DNA of 64,000 nt from Septoria linicola (GCA_024114885.1 CP099427.1:1488001-1552000); one strand, 5' to 3'. Shown: positions 22,590 to 33,488, counted from the first letter of the stretch. Made by a program: numbers and translations. The notes: a model not told the origin generated them from the sequence alone.

Positions 22590-23730
22590 GCTCTCTTCGG
22601 CTGACTATGCCACACAGGAGCAGCTTGGCACGATGTTCATCCAAATTCAGAGAGGCATTTGAGCTCTCCAAGAGAGCCTCTTCTGGTTGACGATATCGTG
22701 TAGGGGCAGCTTGGCGCAGTGATCGCTTAGAGGCAGAGACGTCCACATGACATCTCTCTTACAATCTCACCTCAGTTCGAGCATGCTCACTACCCATAGA
22801 TTGACACAGACTTTGCTCCACCGCAGAGATTATTGTCTCAGCGCTTTCTGATAAATCTAGTACTGCTTGACGGCGTGATCCAGAGCCAGCTCGACACAGT
22901 GTTTGCTCAAGGACAGAGATAAATTTATCACTTCCCTCTAGTAGAGCCATCTTCGCCCCAGTACACCATGCGGAGACCGGATGGCACGATACTTGGAGAG
23001 TGGCAGAGATGACCCGGTCACCTTTCTCCGACAAAACCACTTCCGCCTGAAGACTCTATACTTACTCTGAGTTGCACAGTCTTTACTGGAATGGAGGGCT
23101 GACTCGCTATCACTCTAAAAGATCTAGCTCCGCTCGAAGGCACTGTGCAGGAGCTCCGTGGCACAGCCTCTGTTCAGTTTCGGAAGTGTCCACAACACAT
23201 TCCTCTGAAAAAGCTAACACCGCCTGACAGTATCATGTGGGAATCACATGGCACAGTGCTTTGAAAATGGTAGAGACAGCCATGTGACTACTCTCTGACA
23301 AAGCTAGGCCCGTTTCGCGACACTGACGAGATACCGCTTGGCATAGTAGTTGCTGGACACCGAGATAGCCATGTCACTTGTCTCCAGAAAAGTGTGAGCC
23401 ATCTTGTGAAACTAAAGAGAAATCGCTTGTCACAGTGGTTTCGAAAGCATGGAGATCACCACACAGTCTCTCTCCGTTAGACCTCGAATCATCTGAGTAT
23501 ATCACGCAGAACCACATTGCCACAGTGTTCGCCAAACCTCAGAGCTTACCATATAGCCTCTCTCTGATCACATTGCAATCGTCCGAGGCCATTACACAGA
23601 ACTCCGTTGGCACAGTACTCGCGGAAATGCAGAAATTATTACGCTATATCTCTCTATCTGATCTACACTCACCAAACGCCATTACCCAGAACCCTCATGC
23701 CGCAGTCTCTGATAAATCGCAGAGCGACTC
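22590..23730 (-). repeat. About 13 copies of a diverged 90-base tandem repeat, probably a decayed 30-residue coding repeat
   Basis: A GCACAG-like core recurs at 22628, 22714, 22804, 22894, 22984, 23074, 23161, 23251, 23341, 23430, 23520, 23610 and 23700, so the period is 90 bases with shifts of only one to four bases in a few places. Read on the minus strand, many units give related 30-residue blocks with the pattern L-S-E-x4-(V/I)-I-S-x3-E-Q-x-L-C, preceded by Q-A-V; examples are LSESAETIISAVEQSLCQ and LLEGSDKFISVLEQTLCR. Other units carry stops and small indels. The exact codon-multiple period and the amino-acid pattern suggest an old repetitive protein gene now degenerated, not a simple satellite. 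It sits directly 3' of the broken coiled-coil gene at 23732-25498. Confidence 0.75.
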
Positions 23731-23731
23731 C

Positions 23732-24010
23732 TCACTCCCTCTCCTCACTCTCTCGCCGCCCTTTCAAATTGTCAAAAGCCTGCTTCACCTGCTCAATCAA
23801 GTCCTCCTTGCGAGCATGCTCCAACACCGTCCACTGCGTCATAGCCTGCAACCATGCTCGGAGACGGCGGCCGGGGCCCATCTGCCCTATACCAGGCGAA
23901 CGAAAAGCCGCGCGGAAGTTCGCTGTCTCGTCGGCGATGGATTGAGGCTCGACGTGCATCCATGCTGCGATCTGTGGCGCGGGCGGAGGAGGCTGCTGCT
24001 GCTGAGGCTG
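23732..24010 (-). other. In-frame coding extension after a TAG stop
   Basis: After the TAG ending the frame at 24011, the same frame continues for 93 codons without interruption: QPQQQQPPPPAPQIAAWMHV, then RSPGIGQMGPGRRLRAWLQA and a charged helix ending RRESEERE before a TGA. The text looks like genuine protein (poly-Gln/Pro linker plus helical domain) and probably belongs to the gene upstream. Confidence 0.6.
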
Positions 24011-25498
24011 CTACTGCTGTGCCCGCTGCGCATTAAAGTTCGCAGCGTACACATCCAGCAGTCGTGCCTCGTGCTCAGAGAGGGCGAACAACCGGTCTCG
24101 CAGGAATCCGATGATCGATTCCTGGTTCTCCATAGTCGTAGGCCCTATGGAAGCTGCTAGACCAGCAGCAAGATCCGCATCGTTCTCTGCCTGCCGAATC
24201 TGGGCGAGAACCTGCTGAGAGGACTCCAGCTCGGCACGGTCGGGGTCAGAGAGTTGAGATTCAGGCTCCATGGTGTGTACCTGCGTCACGGCGATCATGT
24301 CTACAGCGTGGAGGTGCAGAAAGCGAAGATTTTCTGCGTGCTGGCGCCGGCGCCGAGCTTGAACCTCTTGCTGAAGCCGTTGATCTTCGGCCTGCTGGGC
24401 CTGCTGGCGGCGTTGCTGTTCTTGAGCCATGTTGGCCCTGTGAGCTTGCCTGGCGACCTCACGCTGCTGTCTATGCAGCTCACGTTCCTGATCTCGCTGC
24501 TCCCGTTCCTGCTGCTTCAGGCCCCGTCTCTCATGCTCCAGCTTCCGCTTGACCTGGGTCTTCCTGCACTGCTCAACCCTTGGCCGCCATTTCTTGATCT
24601 CATGCACCAAGTCACGAGCCAGAGCTCCGTCACACTGGGCTGCCGTGATCTTACGACACAGTAGCTTGGCCTCTTCCAGCCGCCTCTCGATGTCTTCGTC
24701 CAGGTGGTCCTTCATGTGCAGACCCTGGAACTCCGTAGCCTGGACGATCTCATGGAGACCTTCCATGAGTAGAGCGAGCTGCTGCAAGTAGTGAGCGTGC
24801 TGCTCAGGAGTGACATCGTGGGCTCCGTCCACGATAGGTTGTGCTGCGCCAGCGGGGACATCGAGCAGTTCTTTTCTGCCGTCCAGCATTTCCAGCCATT
24901 GAGAAGCTGCATCTCCGTCCTCCTCGCACAGTCTGAGCTCCTCGATTGAGAGCCTCGCGCGCTGAAGCTGCTCGAGTTGAGCTGAGTCCAGGCGACGTTG
25001 GCCAGACCTGGCGTTCAGCCAGTTCACGATTCCACGAAGCTTCTCAGCATACTCACGGAGCTTCTTGACCTGCTCCAGAGTAGCTGGTTGGCGCAGATCT
25101 TGCGAAACCGTGGAGTCTGGTGCAGCTGACAGATTTGTCGTGCGGTCTACACCTGCCAGTTGCCGCTGGACCGAAGCCCCAGCCCAAAGATGAGCGAGGT
25201 TACTTTGGCCAGATGAGGCATACTCGTCTTGCCTCAAGTCCTCCGGAACAGCGATATGCCGAGCCTGCATGATACGACGTCCACTTTGGAGAAGGGGTAG
25301 CACCTTAGCATGTCCCCGAGGATTGGGCTTGGGAATGTTGTGCACGCGACCCCAAGGTGGAAGCTTATACGGTATACGCCAGGTCTTGATCTGCCTGAGG
25401 GTCTTTCCGGCATATTGAGCATGGCCAGACGTGGCTGGAGTAGCTCTTGGTGCCGTGGTGTTCGACTGCGTGCTGGAGAGCGGGACTTGTTGATCCAT
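24011..25498 (-). CDS. Unknown coiled-coil protein, frame interrupted by TAG
   Basis: The frame from the ATG at 25498 runs 495 codons to a TAG in the string CAG-CAG-TAG-CAG. Residues 1-100 are basic and Pro-rich; 140-170 and 190-290 are helical; about 315-395 form a long charged coiled coil (RKLEHERRGLKQQEREQRDQ and following Gln/Arg-rich repeats); the end (ESIIGFLRDRLFALSEHEARL) is another helix. The frame continues after the TAG to 23732, which would give 588 codons in all. A 51-base in-frame intron with a weak GTGTAC donor could also remove the TAG. No domain is recognised. It is divergently placed against the unknown gene at 26120. Confidence 0.65.
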   Translation of the reverse strand: MDQQVPLSSTQSNTTAPRATPATSGHAQYAGKTLRQIKTWRIPYKLPPWGRVHNIPKPNPRGHAKVLPLLQSGRRIMQARHIAVPEDLRQDEYASSGQSNLAHLWAGASVQRQLAGVDRTTNLSAAPDSTVSQDLRQPATLEQVKKLREYAEKLRGIVNWLNARSGQRRLDSAQLEQLQRARLSIEELRLCEEDGDAASQWLEMLDGRKELLDVPAGAAQPIVDGAHDVTPEQHAHYLQQLALLMEGLHEIVQATEFQGLHMKDHLDEDIERRLEEAKLLCRKITAAQCDGALARDLVHEIKKWRPRVEQCRKTQVKRKLEHERRGLKQQEREQRDQERELHRQQREVARQAHRANMAQEQQRRQQAQQAEDQRLQQEVQARRRRQHAENLRFLHLHAVDMIAVTQVHTMEPESQLSDPDRAELESSQQVLAQIRQAENDADLAAGLAASIGPTTMENQESIIGFLRDRLFALSEHEARLLDVYAANFNAQRAQQ

Positions 25499-26119
25499 GT
25501 TGATAGTTATGGATGTCTTGTATGTGAGTCTTGTGTGTGGTGAGAGTTTATATGCTGCTTGTGTCTGTCTGGTGTGTAATCAGCTTTCAAAATTGATTGT
25601 AATCAATGCTTCCTCGAGAATTGAGGAATGTCATCTATATATGGAAATCGCACGGAGGATACCACGATCAAACAAGTGCTACGAAAATTCAGTTCTCCGT
25701 CACGCACTGAGCTACGAGAAGCTGCCAACCCTCGACACCGTGCCATTGTGCTGACCAGACAAGCGCCAGCGCTTCTTTTGACTCCTTCTCGTGGTGCAAC
25801 GAGCCGATTGGCATAACACTGAGGCCGCCTACCAGCAGCCAAGGATCTCCAGCGGGACGGAAGTAAGAAACTGAGGGCATTGGCCGAAAGGGGTGTAGAC
25901 GGGCGAGTTGAGCCAAAAAGTGAGGACATGACTCCCAAACCGCCTCACGCCAAGACCATCGCCATTCTGGCATTTAAGTCACAGATGGCATCGGCCTGGT
26001 CTTCTCCGCATCAGAAGATACACTGTAACCACATCAGCTTGAGCCAATTCATCTCGAGCTTCTCGCATTGATCAAGCCGCCGGATTCAAATTTGAACCCT
26101 CCGGATAGAGCGCGACACA
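25499..26119. other. Divergent promoter region between two unknown genes
   Basis: About 620 bases with no supported gene. The half nearest 25499 is T/G-rich with TGTGTGTCTG-like motifs, the leader of the minus gene. A short near-palindrome GGATTCAAATTTGAACC occurs at 26083-26099, just before the plus gene. Confidence 0.5.
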
Positions 26120-27046
26120 ATGGAGAACAACGACTTGTCCAACACGGTTGTGTACTGTGGAGAGCCCGCACTTGGGAGATGGAAGGGCAAGGGCAGAGCG
26201 GGCGATACTCAAGAGGAGGCATATACTCCCCAGCCAGAGAGCAGCTCCAAGTCTCTCCAGAAAGACGCCGGCCACCGTGCCACCAGACACTCCTCCTCTG
26301 AGCTTGACGGCAGCATCACAGTTCAGAGTGATTTCATCCCATCGCCGGTGGAATCTCATCTCCGGCACCAGAGCCCAGCCCCTCTCGGGCACAGCGCCGA
26401 CCACCATGCCCACCGGTACTACGCGTCTGAATGGGAGCCCAAGATCAGGTATCAGAGCGACCCAAGTGAAGATGTGGTGATGAACGCCACCTCCATCGGC
26501 CTCCCAGATACTCGCGTACGCCTGGACAGTGATGCAGAAGCACTGCAGTTCGTCGTGAATGATGTCGACCCACACGCCAGCGCTGCATCCGATAGGTGGG
26601 CCATCATCGCACAGCAGGCTCAGATGCGGATGTACCTGCGCCCTCAGTATCTTGACGACGACCAAGCCACCGTGAGCGACCTCGATGAGGATGAGGCAGA
26701 GCCCGAAGAAGCGGAGATGGCGGGCGCGGAGAGCATGCCATCCGTCGACGGGGAGGTGGTCATGTACCACAATAGGCCGCTCGACGCGGCGAGCTTAAAC
26801 GACGAGCGCGGAGACCTCGGCATGCTGTATCGTGTGAACAGGTTCTTCTTGCGGGAGGACGAGTCCACGATGACACTCGATGTGCTAACGCGCTGGCTGC
26901 GAGTAAGACGGCTGACTGTGCCAGTGAAGAAGAAGCCGACGAAGGAGGTGAAGGAGGAGGAAAGAGCGTACGAGCACTTCGTAGCAGTGGCGAACATGGT
27001 GCGCGACCACATCATGGCGACCACGATGGACGTGATGCAGGAGTAA
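26120..27046 (+). CDS. Unknown acidic protein
   Basis: A single open frame of 308 aa with ATG in good context (CACA-ATG-G). The first 120 residues are polar and look disordered (Ser, His, Pro); 185-215 is strongly acidic (DLDEDEAEPEEAEMAGAE); the last 80 residues are helical and mixed-charge (RVNRFFLREDESTMTLDVLT, RAYEHFVAVANMVRDHIMAT). No family recognised. It is expressed away from the coiled-coil gene at 25498, and both look lineage-specific. Confidence 0.6.
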   Translation: MENNDLSNTVVYCGEPALGRWKGKGRAGDTQEEAYTPQPESSSKSLQKDAGHRATRHSSSELDGSITVQSDFIPSPVESHLRHQSPAPLGHSADHHAHRYYASEWEPKIRYQSDPSEDVVMNATSIGLPDTRVRLDSDAEALQFVVNDVDPHASAASDRWAIIAQQAQMRMYLRPQYLDDDQATVSDLDEDEAEPEEAEMAGAESMPSVDGEVVMYHNRPLDAASLNDERGDLGMLYRVNRFFLREDESTMTLDVLTRWLRVRRLTVPVKKKPTKEVKEEERAYEHFVAVANMVRDHIMATTMDVMQE

Positions 27047-28152
27047 AGCCGACATCTCGCATCACACGCGTCGGCTGTGCCATGCTGTCGATGACCATGA
27101 TCGTATGGCCGGGTAATTGAGAGCTGAGCGGTCGGGAATGTTACGAGCAGGGTATTCACACCAGTTCTGACTGCATGCGCAGCTCATCCGGAAGGATGCT
27201 CGAGAAGTCGCCGCCATACGAAGCGTACAGTCTCATACACTTCAGGTTCCCCAGGTCATAAGCCGAAGTGTCCAGTACAGGAGCGAGAGTGGCTCACATC
27301 CATGATTCGTGCTTCAGGCCCGATTCATAGAATTGCACCTCTTGCAGCCTTGCCTCTACTACGCCGTACACCAAGATGTCGCTGCATGCTTTCACATGGA
27401 TCGTCATCGCACAATATATCCTTGGAGTGGGACTCCGCGTCTCGCTACACCGATCGACAGCGTAAGCATAGCCGCGCTGGATTTGTTCTTGAGGTGGAGT
27501 GGAGCATTTCGCGTACGAGGAACTCGTAGACCTGCATCCACCCTTTCGAATACCAGATCTTGTCACACACCAGATGGGTAACCCTTCTCCGGAATCTCGC
27601 GTTGGCCGTGTCGACCTGCGGCAAATCACACTCCTCTCTTCAAGCGCCTGAAAATCGAAGCACATCCGGGAACACGCCGGCTTGTCTCTAACTTCTGGCG
27701 ATCGCCATGCCACTTGAATCCTGCTTAGGTTGCTCTTGCGAAGCGCCTCGAAATGGAGTGATGCGTCGGAATGATGAATCGAAGCGGAAGAAGGAGCAGT
27801 TGTGAAAGTCCAATATCGGAAGCTAAAGTCTCATGGGTGGACACTTGGTGTCAGGCATACTGCAACGTCAGTAGGATCTCCAACATATCATTGGTAACGC
27901 ACAAAAGTCAATTGGTTCAGGATCTTTCTTCAACGTCCTACGTGTGTCATTGCGCCTGTAGTGTCCAGTATAGCGCGATTGCCTCCGCATATGCGCCCTT
28001 GCAAAATCTTCAAAATGCACAGCAAATATCATCGACCGATGTTAACTCCTCGCTTTCCGTGCGGGTATTTTTCGTGAAAGGTCAAACTAATGTATGAAGT
28101 AGGTGCGCGCAACCATGAGTCGCGACTTCCGTGTGACCGCAAAATGGATAGC
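27047..28152. other. Gene-poor region with a doubtful minus-strand frame
   Basis: A minus-strand frame of 139 codons at 27294-27713 shows no domain. The neighbouring frame on the same strand has coding-like pieces, so a decayed gene is possible, but nothing firm can be stated. Confidence 0.4.
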
Positions 28153-29242
28153 TCACTCGACAACCACCTCGTCCACCGGATAAAGATGAGCTGCGAGTAA
28201 CTTGTTCATGGTGAACATGTGCACTTTGTCCGCTTTGAAGACGGCGCGCATCTTGTCGTCGCAAAGAATTTGGCGCTTGTCGCTCGGGTCCTGCATGTCG
28301 CGCGATTTGACATACGCCCAGATCTGCTTGACGGTCTGCGGTCGTGAGAGCTGACTCTCGCCCAGCATGGCAGCCAGAGGCTCTGACAGAGCCATGGGTT
28401 TCTGTACGATAGTTAGCAAGAGCCTCCACTCTCTAAAACATGGCCGACTCACGTGAAAGCCACCTTTCTTCTCCTTGACTGGCTTGTCCCCACTTTCTAC
28501 CGCACTGTCATCGTCGCTGTTAACTTTCGCCGAGCTCTTCTTCTTGGTCTTCTTCGTCTTCGCAGCGGGTGTTTTCCGCTTTGCGCCTCCACCTCGAGTC
28601 GATCGTGCAGAGGTAGCATTGAGCTCCGCGGCCAGTCTTCTCGCCATCTCCTCGTCCGTCTCTGCCTTCTTTTCTTTTTTGACTTTCTTGGGCGCTGGAG
28701 AGTCCTCCACTTCGCTCAGTTCTTCGCTGTCGGCTTTACGCTTATTCGTGGATGCTGGAGGTGAGAGGGATGACTCGGCGTAGCCATTGCTTTCGCTTCC
28801 GTTGCGTTTCGAGTGACCGTTTGCGGTAGGCACTGGTTCAATGTCGCCGCTTGTCGCTTTCTGCTTCTCCTGCGCCTTGTCGAAGCGACTCATGATCAGG
28901 TCGGTGATGGCTTGCTGGGAGCGGTGTCAGTGTGCTGCGATCCTGCCCTTGCATCTTCGCGCCTGATTCTTGATCGCTCCTACCTTTTGGCTAGACAGAT
29001 CATGGCCGACCTGCTCCTGTAGCTCTTTGCGAATGCGCTTGGCGGAAATGGTATTGAGGTCGGAGTTGGCGAGGACCTTGTCGATAATGGCGCTGTATGC
29101 CGCACGCTGCTCGAGCGGGACTGCAAGAACATCTTGTTAGCCAAATGAGTATGCATAGCTGGAGTGTAGAAGTGTAAAGAAGTCGTATGCACGTGCACGA
29201 CGAGTGTGGCATATGACAATGGCACTTACGAGAGTCGGCCAT
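28153..29242 (-). CDS. SWIB/MDM2 domain chromatin protein (UAF30/TRI1-like)
   Basis: Exons 29242-29230, 29120-28984, 28914-28453 and 28401-28153 give 286 aa. Residues 5-60 form a DEK C-terminal-like helical domain (YSAIIDKVLANSDLNTISAK, RIRKELQEQVGHDLSSQK). The middle is Lys/Ser-rich with bipartite nuclear signals (RKADSEELSE, KKVKKEKK, KTKKTKKK). Residues 200-280 are a SWIB domain: FHKPMALSEPLAAMLGESQL, SRPQTVKQIWAYVKSRDMQD, DKRQILCDDKM and VHMFTMNKLL. The yeast relative UAF30 is a subunit of the RNA polymerase I upstream activating factor. The 13-base first exon codes for MADS plus one base; all joins are in frame and recreate family motifs. Confidence 0.92.
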
Positions 29243-29955
29243 GCTGGGCGCTTCGGACCTCGTGTTGCGGCAAGGACGGAGTAACAGTGGTAGTAATGGG
29301 TAATGGAAGAGAGCACGGGAGTGTGTGTGATTGTGCGCAATAAGTGCTGGTTTGCTGCAGTCGACAATGCGCCGGTCAGTCGAGTGAAGGTCTGGATCTG
29401 GAAGTGTTGTTGGTCGTCGGACAGGCGTGACAGCAGTGGCTGGTGCGCAAGTGAACTCAAATGCCGCCCTGCCGAATGGCCCGACCACGCCGTTAACAGA
29501 ACTATTCACTTGGCAAAAACCAGCTGGTGAACGATCACATGCAGGTCGGTTGCTGTATCCTCGACATGCGTAAAACTCGAATCAATCATACTGCAGGTAG
29601 CCAGATCTGTCTCAATACTGTTTTGTCCAGATGCCGATCAGCTTGGTTTGCGCTTTCCTGTTTCGGATGCCAGAAACCTCACTTGTCAGAAGTAGCGAAC
29701 GCACGGCACATCGTCGAGAACAGTAGTGAGAGATTGATTGAAAAGAGGCAATTGAGCGATTATCGGATATGCCCTGCTATCATCGTTTTGACAGTTCAGA
29801 GTGGGTCTTTGTAATCCAAACACAATCAATCATGGCGCAGTTCTGTTGGCCCATCAGCTCTGTGTTCGCCCCAAGACTTGCCTCGTCTACCTCGCAGTCG
29901 ACCACTCATCATCCCAAGCACTCCCATCCAGTTATGCACACAACACCCTCAACTC
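29243..29955. other. Intergenic region, nothing recognised
   Basis: Promoter of the SWIB gene and 3' flank of the small tail-anchored protein gene. Short frames only. Confidence 0.5.
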
Positions 29956-30505
29956 TCACACCACAATCGCCAACCAAACCAAAACGATCAACATTCCCAA
30001 CCCCACCAAACCATCCACACTCCAGCAATCGTCTCTCAACGCCTCTGCGAAGCTCACATCCCGCTCGCCGCCCATGAACCGCTTCACAATCGCGTCTGCA
30101 ACTTCCGCACCCCAATTATTGTGCTCGTTCACTGCAGCCTCGACAAGTGTATCGATCATGACGTTGTACTCCGCATCGCTCAGTGCTGACTTGAGCGTAT
30201 CTGGAGCGAGGAAGATGTCGTGTTCGGATGGACGGCGCGTCTTGGTGGTCTTGAAATGGGTGAAGTTGGGTTCTGGATGCTTCGAGTCCGCAGTTGGTTC
30301 TTCTGGCTGGGCTGTGATGCTCTGTAGCAGTTAGTGATGGTGCAATGAAGTGCGAGGGCACGGAGCGTACTGTGTCTTCGCAACTCCCTTCGCTGGGCAT
30401 GCCCTTCGGCTTTTCGTACTTGGACATTGTCTGGAGTGTGCTCATTTCGCTCGAGCCGCAGTTCGTCTTCGAGGCCGCTGCTGTGGCGTTCGCCGGTTGG
30501 TTCAT
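29956..30505 (-). CDS. Small unknown protein with a C-terminal membrane anchor
   Basis: Exons 30505-30371 and 30321-29956 (intron GTACGC..CACTAACTGCTACAG, with a good branch site) give 166 aa. The N-terminus is polar (Ser/Asn/Thr); residues 90-140 are helical and acidic (LKSALSDAEYNVMIDTLVEA, HNNWGAEVADAIVKRFMGGE). The last 20 residues (VGLGMLIVLVWLAIVV) are hydrophobic and end the protein, as in a tail-anchored membrane protein. The family is not recognised. Confidence 0.7.
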
Positions 30506-31861
30506 ATCTGTCGACTTTGGCTTGTTGTGATGATGTGACGTTCTGTGATAGAACTGTCCGGTAGTGCGATGCGCGAGTCTGTTGATAGAATATTTGACAA
30601 TTAGATGAAGCAGGGCGCAGAATTTTGCCTAGTCAGGTGAAGTAGCACCCTTTGCATTCACTCGTTCGAGCCGTGCAACGTCGGCGTTGTCGCACTAATG
30701 CAACCTTGTTGGGCCTTCACTTTGTATGGTGCAGGCAAAACCGTTGCTTGTATGTACACTTCTTGAGTGAGGCAGTCGTTCAGACCACGGGAATGTATCG
30801 CTGGTGGCGCTGCCATGTTGCCACACAATGAAGCGATTTTCTGAATAGCGATTTCGCGTTGAAAAGCCTGCGTCTTGCACGACATTTCTGTTTCTGAACG
30901 TCAGGCAGTATCGTCTGCTCTTTATCCTTGCTGTGTCTTCCCTCACTTCCCTATCTTTCCGGCTGTCCTGACGACGACGCCTATTGCTATGTTCTCTCAA
31001 TCTTTGCATGCGTCTAATGATTGATATCATTAACCTCGCAGACAGAAATGTCCAGAGTATCAATGTAGCTGCCCGCCTCTGAGGGCATGTCGCACACATC
31101 GCGTGGACGCCTTGTCGCCATCCTCTATCATCCGAACTTTTCCTGCCACTCCAGTATCCCCTCAAGACGTCCAGAACTATATCCGGCCTTCTTCCCAATC
31201 CAGCACCCAAAGACGAACGGACAGAACCATCCAGTACATCTCTAATGACTCAACGTCGTCCTCCCCTTCGCTCTCCGCCGCTTGATAATCTGCATCCCCG
31301 TTCTCGTCCGTACGCGACTCAAATAGCCATGCCTTCGTTTCCGCACAACGTGAGAAGGCTTATATGTGGCTCTCTTAGCGCCTCGGACTTGTGATATCGA
31401 CAAGCCTGTCAAGGATGTGGGTTGTGTGAATGTCGTGCTCTCGACGGATGTGGCTGGCAGGGCAGGTCGCGTGGGTGTGAGAGATGGTCGTGTGGATGTG
31501 GTTAAGAGGGAGAGTGATCTGATGATGTGTTAGTGGGGGGATGGAGAAAGTGCTGCGATTCGTACGGACCTCCGTTGTGTCGTTTGCACGGATGTGCGCA
31601 AAGCGCTGGCAGTAGCTCGTATACACCGCGAAGATAGCATTATGGCGATGGTGTGTTGATATCGTCGATGTAGATGGAATTGTGTAAAGTGCAATGGCAC
31701 GCCAGCGGCGGAGTTCGGAAGTGCCTGAGGTCGCTCCTTCCTGAGAGCTGGGGAGACCCTGTTAGCATGTCACATGTGGGGGCAATCAATCATTAGCTGG
31801 CCTCTTCTGCTCTTACTTTCTCACCAGACACCAAACAACAACTAGAAAGGAAGTCGCAATT
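30506..31861. other. Intergenic region, nothing recognised
   Basis: About 1.36 kb. Overlapping short frames on both strands (for example 30695-31210 minus and 31375-31626 minus) lack domains. The last 60 bases (CACCAAACAACAACTAG..) are the leader of the STE24 gene. Confidence 0.5.
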
Positions 31862-33389
31862 ATGGACTTCCTTCGGCGTCTCAGCGCTGCCATCGATCAG
31901 GACTGGATCCCGTGGAAGACTCTCATCATCACATTCTCCGTGGCCGAATATGCTCTCGAATCGTACCTTACATACCGTCAATACCAAATCCTCAAGTCTA
32001 CCCGAATTCCTGCTCAACTGAAGAACGAGATCGATCAGAAAACATATGACAAGTCTCAGGCATACGGCCGCGCAAAGGCAAAGTTCGGTGTCATCAATGG
32101 CGCATTCCAACAACTCAAGAATCTGGCTCTGATCACGTACAACTTCTATCCTGCTTGGTGGGCTGTCTCTGGACTACTGGTATCACGATATGCACCTGCA
32201 CGTTTTTCGGGAGAGATCACGAGGAGTTTGGTCTTCAGCTTTTCTTATTCATGGATTGAAACGTTCATTGGACTGCCTTTCAGCTACTACCACCACTTTG
32301 TGCTCGAGGAGAAGTTTGGCTTTAACAAGCAGACTCTTGGGCTTTGGTTGACGGATATGGTCAAGGGACAGGCTCTCAGTTTGGCGTTTGGTATCCCGAT
32401 CGGAGCTGCTTTCTTCAAGATCATTCAGAAGACCGGTGACAATGTGAGTAACGTCCCATCTATGGAGCAAGAAGTGCTCTTGAAATCTATGGAGGGGTCG
32501 CTAACTTGGTTGACTAGTTTTTCTTTTACATCTGGGTCTTCATGCTCCTCATCCAACTGCTCGCCATCACAATCTATCCCTCCTTCATCGTACCCCTCTT
32601 CAACACTCTCACGCCTCTCCCAGCCGGCGAGCTCAAGGAGCGCGTCGAAACCCTCGCAGCCAAACTCAGCTTCCCACTCGGCAAACTCCAAGTCATCGAT
32701 GGCTCGAAACGCAGCAGCCACAGCAACGCCTACTTCACCGGTCTCCCCTTCCTGCAAAAGAAGATTGTCCTCTATGATACTCTGATCGAGAAGAGCACGA
32801 CACCTGAAATCGAAGCTGTGCTCGCACATGAGCTGGGCCACTGGAAGATGGGACACACTGCGAAGTTGCTAGGAATCAGCTCGGGACATTTGTTCTACAT
32901 CTTCGCTCTGTTCAGCGTGTTCATCAAGAACAACAGCTTGTACAGAGCATTTGGATTCGAGGTCGAGAGACCAATCCTCATTGGATTCCTGCTCTTCAAC
33001 GAAGTCCTGAGCCCAACAGACTCACTGGTCAAATTCGGCATGAACGCTCTAACGAGAAAGTTCGAGTTCGAAGCTGGTATGTTTGCCCGTGCTACAATCA
33101 TAGTCTACAGAATTGCTAACATTGTTGTACAGACGCCTTCTCCCACAAGCTTGGCTATGCCAGCGAACTCGCCGCAGCGCTCATCAAGCTGCAAAAGCAG
33201 AACTTGAGCTCGATGGATGCGGATTGGATGTACTCTGCTTTCCATTACTCACATCCGATCTTGACTGAGCGCCTAAAGGCTATTGGCTGGACGAGCGAGC
33301 ACAAGGTATCCTCTGAGGATGTAAATATTGGTGGGAAGAATGCTGCTGCCGAAGCGGCGCAGCCGAATGGTGAAAAGAAGGAGTTGTAG
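31862..33389 (+). CDS. STE24: CaaX prenyl protease STE24 (zinc metalloprotease)
   Basis: Exons 31862-32443, 32518-33076 and 33133-33389 give 465 aa, close to yeast Ste24 (453). Seven membrane segments are predicted. The zinc motif AHELGHWKMGH is at about residues 297-307 and the third ligand lies in FEFEADAFSHKLGYA, which is rebuilt by splicing across the second intron. The N-terminal YRQYQILKSTRIPAQLK and the YPSFIVPLFNTLTPLP loop are family features. The enzyme removes the terminal tripeptide from prenylated CaaX proteins and also processes the a-factor pheromone and clears clogged translocons in the ER. The protein ends in KKEL, which fits the KKXX ER-retrieval signal. Confidence 0.96.
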
Positions 33390-33488
33390 CGTTAGGGCTG
33401 TGCATGTAGTGTGCAGAAATTGATGGTTTGTCGTTCTTTCGGATGTCTTCGATGGCCTTATTTGTCCCACAGGTCTCGAATCGCACCA

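Noticed and set aside
22590..23730. CRISPR array
   Set aside because: Repeats are contiguous and diverged without unique spacers, and the genome is eukaryotic.
26083..26099. GGTTCAAATTTGAATCC on the minus strand, tRNA T-arm-like
   Set aside because: Only a palindrome; no A-box, anticodon arm or acceptor stem around it. No tRNA was recognised elsewhere.
26072..26770. Minus-strand frame of 232 codons
   Set aside because: Antisense of the acidic gene at 26120-27046; no start context or domain.
28978..28998. CCTTTTGGCTAGAC resembling the start of U2 snRNA
   Set aside because: It is the end of exon 2 of the SWIB gene read on the other strand; no further snRNA features.
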